A stretch of DNA of 11,973 nucleotides from an uncultured Collinsella sp. (GTDB taxonomy: Bacteria > Actinomycetota > Coriobacteriia > Coriobacteriales > Coriobacteriaceae): assembly GCA_902496775.1 (NCBI GenBank), contig CABVCF010000064.1, positions 1 to 11,973 on the forward strand, in the 5' to 3' direction. Position numbers and translations under genes: made by a program. Position 1 is the first letter of the stretch; every line of letters starts with the position of its first letter. The notes below the pieces were generated by a model. That model was not told the origin of the DNA. It saw nothing but the letters and a program-made list of their open reading frames with translations, and ran no database searches. This document shows positions 8,249 through 11,973 of the stretch, piece after piece.

Positions 8249-8302
8249 GTCGGCACTTAGGGACGTTCCTTTTCTGTCGGCAGCTGGGGACACTCCTTAT
8301 CT
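8249..8302. repeat. Two tandem copies of a 27-base GGGAC-containing unit
   Basis: The unit at 8249-8275 is followed without a gap by a second at 8276-8302. They match at 21 of 27 positions. Both start GTCGGCA and share a GGGAC core, with GGGACGTTCCT in the first and GGGACACTCCT in the second. Both end in a T-rich tail. They lie in the gap between the divergent MATE and RlmA genes. They resemble REP-like short intergenic repeats; that assignment is inferred. Confidence 0.7.
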
Positions 8303-8309
8303 CTTCTAA

Positions 8310-8340
8310 CTAGTCATTCAAGAACGTCCCCAATGACTAG
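8310..8340. repeat. Palindromic element: 9-bp arms around a 13-base loop with an inverted GGGAC core
   Basis: CTAGTCATT (8310-8318) and AATGACTAG (8332-8340) are perfect arms around the loop CAAGAACGTCCCC. The loop read on the minus strand begins GGGGACGTTC. It is thus an inverted copy of the GGGACGTTC core at 8260-8268, giving a second, longer-range 9-bp inverted repeat. Confidence 0.7.
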
Positions 8341-8396
8341 GTGGGGAAGGCGTGCGACAATGGTGAGCGTTGTGTTGTTCGCGCTAAGGAGTTGCC

Positions 8397-9212
8397 ATGT
8401 TGTTGTGTCCCGTTTGCCATGAGCCGTTGGTGGACGATGAGCGCGGTGCTGCGTGCGCGGGCGGACACCGGTTTGACCGTGCGCGCGAGGGCTATCTATA
8501 TCTGCTGCGCTCGTCCAAGAGCGGCGACTCCATGGGCGATCCCAAGTCGCAGGCACGCAGCCGTCGTGACTTTTTGAACCGCGGCTACTACGCGCCGTTG
8601 CGCGATGCAATGGTTGAGCTGGCGCGCAAGCAGGTGCCTGGGCGCGCCGCGTCTACGAATGGCCCCATGACGCTGCTCGATATTTGCTGCGGCGAGGGCT
8701 ACTACACCAGCGCCATGGGCGCGGTGCCGGGCGTGGACGCTTACGGGTTCGACTTGGGCAAAGAGATGGTGCGCCTGGCCGCCAAGCGCGGCGATGCGAC
8801 CTATTTCGTGGCCAATATGAAGGACATTCCCGTGGCCGATGGCGCCTTCGATATGGTGACCGAGCTCTTTGCTCCCTTTAACGAGCGCGAATTTGCCCGC
8901 GTGCTGGCGCCCGAGGGCTCGCTCTACACTGTGGTGCCGGGCGCCCGTCATCTCTTTGGGCTTAAGGAGGTGCTCTACGACACGCCGTACCTTAACGATG
9001 AGAAGCTGCCGCAGGTCACCGAGCTTAAACTGGTCGGAACGCAGCGGGTATCTGCGAATATTACGCTTCAGACCCAGGTGGACATCGAGGCAGTGTTCCA
9101 GATGACGCCGTACTACTACCGCACGCGCCCTGCCGACAAAGAGCGCCTGGCAAACTTGGACACGCTCCAAACCGATATCGACTTCATTATCGCCGAGTAC
9201 CGCCACAGCTAA
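8397..9212 (+). CDS. rlmA: RlmA-type 23S rRNA (guanine-N1-)-methyltransferase
   Basis: This 271-residue protein aligns along its length with E. coli RlmA (269 residues). That enzyme methylates N1 of G745 in 23S rRNA helix 35; Gram-positive members (RlmA-II, TlrB) modify G748. An N-terminal zinc finger uses Cys4, Cys7, Cys20 and His24. EGYLYLL and QARSRRDFLNRGYYAPLRD follow as in the family. The SAM-binding motif is LLDICCGEGYYT (93-104), then PGARHLFGLKEVLYD, and QMTPYYYR near the end. Cys97 replaces the first Gly of the usual DIGCGEG motif. AAGGAG lies 5 bases before the ATG. The gene appears to be a single transcription unit, ending before a palindromic element and a terminator. Choosing between G745 and G748 is not possible from the sequence alone. 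Confidence 0.93.
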   Translation: MLLCPVCHEPLVDDERGAACAGGHRFDRAREGYLYLLRSSKSGDSMGDPKSQARSRRDFLNRGYYAPLRDAMVELARKQVPGRAASTNGPMTLLDICCGEGYYTSAMGAVPGVDAYGFDLGKEMVRLAAKRGDATYFVANMKDIPVADGAFDMVTELFAPFNEREFARVLAPEGSLYTVVPGARHLFGLKEVLYDTPYLNDEKLPQVTELKLVGTQRVSANITLQTQVDIEAVFQMTPYYYRTRPADKERLANLDTLQTDIDFIIAEYRHS

Positions 9213-9213
9213 C

Positions 9214-9250
9214 AACCTGCCAAAAAGGGACAGGTTTATTTTGGTAGGTT
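9214..9250. repeat. Palindromic element: 12-bp arms around a 13-base GGGAC loop
   Basis: AACCTGCCAAAA (9214-9225) and TTTTGGTAGGTT (9239-9250) are complementary with one G-T pair. They enclose a 13-base loop, AGGGACAGGTTTA. It begins 1 base after the rlmA stop. The loop length and RGGGAC core match the element at 8310-8340 read on its minus strand, so both probably belong to one class of dispersed repeat. Confidence 0.65.
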
Positions 9251-9266
9251 TTATCTGGTCAAACGT

Positions 9267-9304
9267 AAAGGACCGACCGCGGAGATGCGCGATCGGCCCT
9301 TTTT
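9267..9304. terminator. Intrinsic terminator after rlmA, possibly bidirectional
   Basis: Three stacked stems pair with two single mismatches between them: AAAGG with CCTTT, CCGA (9273-9276) with TCGG (9293-9296), and CGCG (9278-9281) with CGCG (9288-9291). The loop is GAGATG, and CCTTTTT follows (9298-9304). On the minus strand the hairpin is followed by TTTACGTTT, so it could also end the convergent gene at 9340. Confidence 0.88.
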
Positions 9305-9339
9305 AGTTGCTTGGCTACAGAGGTTATGAGTAGCGAGCG

Positions 9340-9741
9340 CTACAGGCGGTCCTTGTTTTCGGCCTTAACGGCGCGTGCCTGCTGAACAAAGAACAGGTCG
9401 TACACCACGATGACAAAGGCGCCGATGTTGACGGCGCTGCCGCCGAGCGCGGGAAGCGTGAGCACCGCCTGGACAAGCGTGGCGACCGCGGCAACAATAC
9501 CGAGCTTAAATGCGCCGTCTACCTGCGAAGGCTTGTTGGCACCCTTGATGCCCGCAACGCCCGCGGCGAGATCGATGAGACCCTTGGCGATAATCACGGT
9601 CGCGGCGAGCATGGCGTTCGATCCGTAGGTGGACTCGAGCTTGCCGGTCGCGATGCCGGCGATTCCAATGACGAGACTGGCGATGCCCAGAACAAAATAA
9701 ATCAGGGCAAGGATTTTGAGTGTCTTGCGAGCGGCGCTCAT
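9340..9741 (-). CDS. Small four-helix membrane protein of unknown function
   Basis: I do not recognise the family. From the ATG at 9741 the product is 133 residues with four hydrophobic segments, near residues 9-32, 39-63, 76-97 and 101-124. The N-terminus (MSAARKTLK) and C-terminus (KAENKDRL) are charged, so both ends are probably cytoplasmic. The frame stays open upstream to 9873, but the extra 44 residues are Arg- and Cys-rich and do not look like a protein terminus. AAAGGA lies 6 bases before the ATG at 9741, which decides the start. A TACAAT -10-like element lies at 9810-9815 (minus) with no clear -35. The gene converges on rlmA and probably shares its terminator. Glycine-rich helices with few charged residues suggest a structural or regulatory membrane role rather than an enzyme. 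Confidence 0.82.
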   Translation of the reverse strand: MSAARKTLKILALIYFVLGIASLVIGIAGIATGKLESTYGSNAMLAATVIIAKGLIDLAAGVAGIKGANKPSQVDGAFKLGIVAAVATLVQAVLTLPALGGSAVNIGAFVIVVYDLFFVQQARAVKAENKDRL

Positions 9742-9747
9742 AGCTGG

Positions 9748-9753
9748 TCCTTT
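9748..9753 (-). promoter_or_regulatory. Ribosome binding site that decides the start at 9741
   Basis: AAAGGA on the minus strand lies 6 bases before the ATG at 9741, inside the frame that extends to 9873. It favours the 133-residue product over the 177-residue one. Confidence 0.7.
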
Positions 9754-9868
9754 CGATGCGGGCGCGGAGAATCTGCCGCACCCAGGTTGTGGCACATATC
9801 GTGAAGCACATTGTAGTTCAACGCGGCGATGCATGCGCCTGAAAGCGCTTTGAGCCCGCGCGGCCCAA

Positions 9869-9895
9869 CCCAACCTTTCAAAAAGGAAAGCTGGG
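9869..9895. repeat. Hairpin-forming inverted repeat
   Basis: CCCA (9869-9872) pairs with TGGG (9892-9895) and CTTTC (9875-9879) with GAAAG (9886-9890), separated by a small internal loop. No T-run follows on either strand. It lies in the 233-base gap between the divergent four-helix membrane gene and the 47-codon ORF. A second small inverted repeat in that gap is GCAGCG (9913-9918) with CGCTGC (9928-9933). Nothing else in the gap is recognisable. Confidence 0.4.
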
Positions 9896-9974
9896 CGTAA
9901 GTCAAATCGATGGCAGCGTATGCGCGGCGCTGCGATGATGGGGCCATGGTAAGAGTTGGACCGAAGGAGGAGCC

Positions 9975-10118
9975 ATGATGTACGGAACAGGGCAAGTGCG
10001 TGAGCCGCGGTCGTTGGGAAGGCGCATGGGTAATTCTGTGATCGCCGCCGTATGCACGGGATTGATGGCGGTGCTTTGCATTGCGATGCTGTGGGCCATG
10101 TCGCATGTGGGACAATAG
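9975..10118 (+). CDS. Small single-pass membrane protein (47 codons)
   Basis: This short ORF encodes 47 residues. Its very strong Shine-Dalgarno, AAGGAGGAG (9964-9972), is followed by CC and the ATG at 9975; a second ATG follows at once. The first 20 residues are hydrophilic with four arginines (ending SLGRRMGN). Residues 21-43 form one continuous hydrophobic helix (SVIAAVCTGLMAVLCIAMLW and on). By the positive-inside rule the N-terminus should be cytoplasmic. It ends 64 bases before rsmJ on the same strand with no terminator between, so co-transcription is possible. No family is recognised. The support is the ribosome binding site and the clean membrane-protein layout. Chance occurrence cannot be excluded without conservation data. 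Confidence 0.6.
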   Translation: MMYGTGQVREPRSLGRRMGNSVIAAVCTGLMAVLCIAMLWAMSHVGQ

Positions 10119-10182
10119 CGGACGGTTGGGTGCTGGCATAAACGGCGCCCCGCGTATTCGTTTTGCTTGCTAAGGAGTACCC

Positions 10183-10887
10183 ATGGGCGTCGTCGATCCC
10201 TTTTCTGTTGCTCGGGCCGCGGGGCTTGAGCTGACCGGGAAGTCCGAGGGCCTCACGCTCACCGACGGCACGATGGAGCTGCGTGCCGATTTTGGCCGCA
10301 TGCTTTCACGACTCAAGCAGGGTCGCTTGCAGCAAGAGCTGCTGGTGAAGGCTGCGCGCGTAAAAGGCATCGAGCGTCCATGGGCGATTGACGCCACGGC
10401 AGGCTTTGGCGAAGATTCGCTACTGCTGGCTGCTGCGGGCTTTACCGTCGATCTGTACGAGCAGGATTGCGTGATCGCGGCGCTGCTCCAGGATGCCTTG
10501 GATCGCGCGGCAGATGATCCGGCGCTTGCGACAGCCGTGGCGCGCATGCGCTTACATGCGGGCGAGGACAGCATTGCCGGCCTTCGCCATACAGCTGAGC
10601 TGATCGGGCAGGGCGAGCTCACCGCTCCCGACGTGGTGTATCTGGACCCCATGTTTCCCGGGCGCACCAAGAGCGCGGCGGTTAAAAAGAAGTTCCAACT
10701 CTTGCATCATCTGGAACAGCCGTGCGCCGATGAGGAGACACTGGTCGAAGCTACGCTTGCCGTGCACCCGCGCAAGGTCGTTATCAAACGACCGGTGAAG
10801 GGGCCACTGCTTGCCGGCGTTAAGCCGAGCTATCAGCTTGCGGGCAAGGCCGTTCGTTACGATGTTTTGGTGCCGCTGCGTCCGTAG
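10183..10887 (+). CDS. rsmJ: RsmJ-type 16S rRNA (guanine(1516)-N(2))-methyltransferase
   Basis: This 234-residue class I SAM-dependent methyltransferase resembles E. coli RsmJ (YhiQ), which methylates N2 of G1516 in 16S rRNA. The early segment GLTLTDGTMELRADF matches the substrate-binding start of the family. The SAM motif is DATAGFGEDS (residues 70-79). The catalytic motif DPMFP (155-159) is followed by GRTKSAAVKKK, as in RsmJ. VVIKRPVKGP and a C-terminal RYDVLVPL strand complete the fold. AAGGAG lies 5 bases before the ATG. The 47-codon membrane ORF is directly upstream, and a convergent small gene starts its 3' end 48 bases downstream with no clear terminator between. RsmJ is best known from proteobacteria, so the exact target base here is inferred by homology. 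Confidence 0.88.
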   Translation: MGVVDPFSVARAAGLELTGKSEGLTLTDGTMELRADFGRMLSRLKQGRLQQELLVKAARVKGIERPWAIDATAGFGEDSLLLAAAGFTVDLYEQDCVIAALLQDALDRAADDPALATAVARMRLHAGEDSIAGLRHTAELIGQGELTAPDVVYLDPMFPGRTKSAAVKKKFQLLHHLEQPCADEETLVEATLAVHPRKVVIKRPVKGPLLAGVKPSYQLAGKAVRYDVLVPLRP

Positions 10888-10935
10888 CTTGCGTACGATG
10901 GCTGACACTCCGTCAATGCCGTGCCGATGCGGCGC

Positions 10936-11232
10936 CTATTTCCAAGGGTGCGACGTCAGGTGCCATCCACCGCAGTATTCGCATTTGTAGCAGGCCAAAC
11001 CGCGCCGTCCGCGGTTTTCACAGTCGGCCATAACTGCCTCGGCCTCGGCGCGCGTGTCGTAACGGTTTTTGCGCTCGCACGACTTGTAGCGCCAGGCCTC
11101 ATCGCGCTCGGCGTCCAGGGCGTCGCGGCGCTCGTCCTCGCGCGCAAACAGGTCGCTCATATCGCCGCCGGTGGCAGCGCCCAAAAACTCGCTTTTTGCC
11201 TTTGACCAGGCGGCTCGCTTTTTGCTTCCCAT
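10936..11232 (-). CDS. Small Cys-rich protein with a C-terminal CxxC-type zinc-finger-like motif, function unknown
   Basis: This 98-residue protein is not assigned to a named family. The N-terminal half is highly charged and probably helical (rich in D, E and R between residues 24 and 48). The C-terminal half has Cys52, Cys71, Cys81, Cys84 and Cys87, then His91 and His95, ending in CGGWHLTSHPWK. The Cys84-x2-Cys87-x3-His91-x3-His95 cluster suggests a small zinc-binding unit. A CGGWHLT ending after a KNRYDTRAEAE segment is, from memory, a pattern of short uncharacterised actinobacterial and phage proteins. The ribosome binding site before the ATG at 11232 is weak (GAAGGG, 10 bases away). Met25 is a possible alternative start but has no better site. 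It is divergent from the GNAT gene and shares an inverted repeat with it. Nucleic-acid binding is possible but unproven. Confidence 0.75.
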   Translation of the reverse strand: MGSKKRAAWSKAKSEFLGAATGGDMSDLFAREDERRDALDAERDEAWRYKSCERKNRYDTRAEAEAVMADCENRGRRGLACYKCEYCGGWHLTSHPWK

Positions 11233-11256
11233 CTGCTTCGCGCCCTTCTCAAAACG

Positions 11257-11288
11257 TTGGTATCATTGCTCAATCAAAGTGATACCAA
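11257..11288. promoter_or_regulatory. Perfect inverted repeat between divergent genes (operator candidate)
   Basis: TTGGTATCA (11257-11265) and TGATACCAA (11280-11288) are perfect 9-bp arms with a 14-base spacer. They are centred in the 74-base gap between the small Cys-rich gene and the GNAT gene. TTGGTA on each strand could serve as a -35 whose 17-base-spaced partner is the weak -10 TGATAC, so one bound dimer could control both directions. No regulator gene is adjacent in the window. Confidence 0.5.
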
Positions 11289-11306
11289 TAAACGTGAGGT
11301 CGCCGC

Positions 11307-11798
11307 GTGATGATCAGAAAAACCCTCGATACCGACATTCCCACTGTCATGGCTATCTATGACGCGGCCCGCGCCTTTATGCGCGCGCATGGCAACGCCA
11401 CGCAGTGGCCCGAGGGCACGCCTTCTGCCGAGCAACTGGCTGCCGATATTGCCGCCGGTGGCAGCTATGTGTGCGAAGTCGACGGTCGCGTGGTGGCGAC
11501 GTTTGCCTTTTTACCGGGCCCGGACGAGTGCTATGACGTAATTGAGGACGGGCAATGGCGCAGTGACACTCCGTATGCTGTGCTGCACCGTGTGGCGTCC
11601 GACGGCACCGCGCACGGTATCGCGGCTGCGATGTTTGCCTTTGCCAAAGAGCGTGCCGATCACCTGCGTATCGATACGCATCAGGACAACCTGCCCATGC
11701 AGGGTGCCATCATAAAGGCCGGCTTTGAGCGCGCTGGTATCGTCTATGTGTCCGACAGCACGGCGCGTGTCGCGTTCGATTGGCTGCGCGAGGCATAA
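11307..11798 (+). CDS. GNAT-family N-acetyltransferase
   Basis: This acetyl-CoA-dependent acetyltransferase has 163 residues from GTG at 11307, or 162 from ATG at 11310. GAGG (11296-11299) is 7 bases before the GTG and 10 before the ATG, so the GTG is slightly favoured. The N-terminus IRKTLDTDIPTVMAIYDAARAFM is the first strand and helix of the fold. The central strands GGSYVCEVDGRVVATFAFL follow. HRVASDGTAHGIAAAMFAFA is the acetyl-CoA pyrophosphate-binding region, and NLPMQGAIIKAGFERAG the conserved C-terminal segment. The substrate is unknown: small molecules, peptides or protein N-termini are all possible. It is followed by a long hairpin terminator and stands alone on its strand. An operator-like inverted repeat lies upstream. 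Confidence 0.9.
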   Translation: MMIRKTLDTDIPTVMAIYDAARAFMRAHGNATQWPEGTPSAEQLAADIAAGGSYVCEVDGRVVATFAFLPGPDECYDVIEDGQWRSDTPYAVLHRVASDGTAHGIAAAMFAFAKERADHLRIDTHQDNLPMQGAIIKAGFERAGIVYVSDSTARVAFDWLREA

Positions 11799-11825
11799 GA
11801 GCGGAGACGCGTATCAACAATTCGC

Positions 11826-11865
11826 GCGAACGAAAATGGCTCCGGGTGGGGCCATTTTCGTTCGC
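11826..11865. terminator. Long perfect hairpin, bidirectional terminator after the GNAT gene
   Basis: GCGAACGAAAATGGC (11826-11840) pairs perfectly with GCCATTTTCGTTCGC (11851-11865). TCC/GGG inside extends the stem to 18 pairs around a GGGT loop. The A-tract and T-tract flank a GC-rich core (GGCTCC/GGGGCC) on both sides, so it can act as an intrinsic terminator in either direction. It lies 27 bases after the GNAT stop. Confidence 0.8.
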
Positions 11866-11876
11866 TGCGCCGTTTT

Positions 11877-11890
11877 GAAAGCCGGCTTTC
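11877..11890. repeat. 14-bp perfect palindrome
   Basis: GAAAGCCGGCTTTC reads the same on both strands. It lies between the terminator hairpin and a further hairpin. It could be an operator or part of a repeat; no function can be assigned. Confidence 0.5.
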
Positions 11891-11908
11891 GCAAGGCGCG
11901 AACCTACG

Positions 11909-11937
11909 AAAATCGCCGCGCGGCAACGCGGGGCGAT
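11909..11937 (-). terminator. Possible terminator for a minus-strand gene beyond the right edge
   Basis: ATCG (11912-11915) with CGAT (11934-11937) and CCGCG (11916-11920) with CGCGG (11927-11931) form a stem with a 2-base bulge. On the minus strand it is followed by T's (11909-11912). A transcript entering from beyond 11973 could end here. No gene is recognisable in the last 35 bases, so this is tentative. Confidence 0.35.
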
Positions 11938-11973
11938 GAGCTCGGTCGGGGGATAGGGCCCGCTTCGCCCGCC

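Noticed and set aside
8397..9212. TlrB-like macrolide resistance next to a MATE pump, a possible resistance island
   Set aside because: RlmA homologues are common housekeeping rRNA methyltransferases, the two genes are divergent, and no mobile gene or resistance regulator is present.
9340..9873. 177-residue version of the four-helix membrane protein
   Set aside because: The first 44 residues lack a ribosome binding site and look like translated intergenic DNA; AAAGGA before the ATG at 9741 gives a better start.
9869..9895. Terminator in the 9742-9974 gap
   Set aside because: The hairpin is real but no T-run follows on either strand, and it lies upstream of both flanking genes.
10936..11798. 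GNAT toxin with an antitoxin (TacAT-like module)
   Set aside because: The small partner is divergent, Cys-rich and has no ribbon-helix-helix; TacAT pairs are co-directional and overlapping.
11931..11973. tRNA-like start (GGGCGAT, then GAGCTCGG)
   Set aside because: U8 and a proper D-arm are missing in either register, the D-loop lacks the usual pattern, and the sequence ends before any anticodon or T-arm could be checked.

Overview
The window looks like ordinary chromosome from a high-GC Gram-positive bacterium. My best guess is a Coriobacteriia member close to Collinsella. This rests on strong AAGGAG-type ribosome binding sites, GC-rich codon use, gene content and short GGGAC-cored palindromic repeats between genes. 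The genus is an inference, not shown by a marker gene.

Layout, left to right. (1) Positions 1-581, minus strand: a YtrA-type GntR repressor followed by the start of an ABC transporter ATPase that runs off the left edge. An inverted repeat overlaps the promoter of the pair, as expected for autoregulation. (2) 797-2410, plus: prfC, peptide chain release factor 3, with its own terminator. (3) 2453-4016, plus: a good promoter, a structured leader, a VUT/YhhQ-type queuosine-precursor transporter, an SDR oxidoreductase 9 bases later and a strong terminator. (4) 4030-5745, minus: uracil-DNA glycosylase (ung) downstream of an EamA-family transporter. (5) 5904-6770, plus: a LysR regulator divergent from the EamA gene. 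(6) 6798-8180, minus: a MATE efflux protein. (7) 8181-8396: an intergenic stretch with tandem and inverted GGGAC repeats. (8) 8397-9212, plus: RlmA-type 23S rRNA guanine-N1 methyltransferase, followed by another palindromic element and a terminator. (9) 9340-9741, minus: an unknown four-helix membrane protein. (10) 9975-10887, plus: a 47-codon membrane microprotein and RsmJ-type 16S rRNA methyltransferase. (11) 10936-11232, minus: a small Cys-rich protein of unknown function. It is divergent from a GNAT acetyltransferase (11307-11798, plus), and the two share a perfect 9+9 bp inverted repeat. The right end is rich in palindromes and has no recognised gene.

Several genes concern translation and its RNAs: RF3 in termination, RlmA and RsmJ in rRNA methylation, and a queuosine-precursor importer for the tRNA wobble base. 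They sit in separate transcription units, so this may be coincidence. I found no new multi-gene defence, mobile or biosynthetic system. The observations most worth checking are the leader RNA of the queuosine-precursor transporter, the GGGAC palindromic elements, the bidirectional operator-like palindrome before the GNAT gene and the small membrane ORF.
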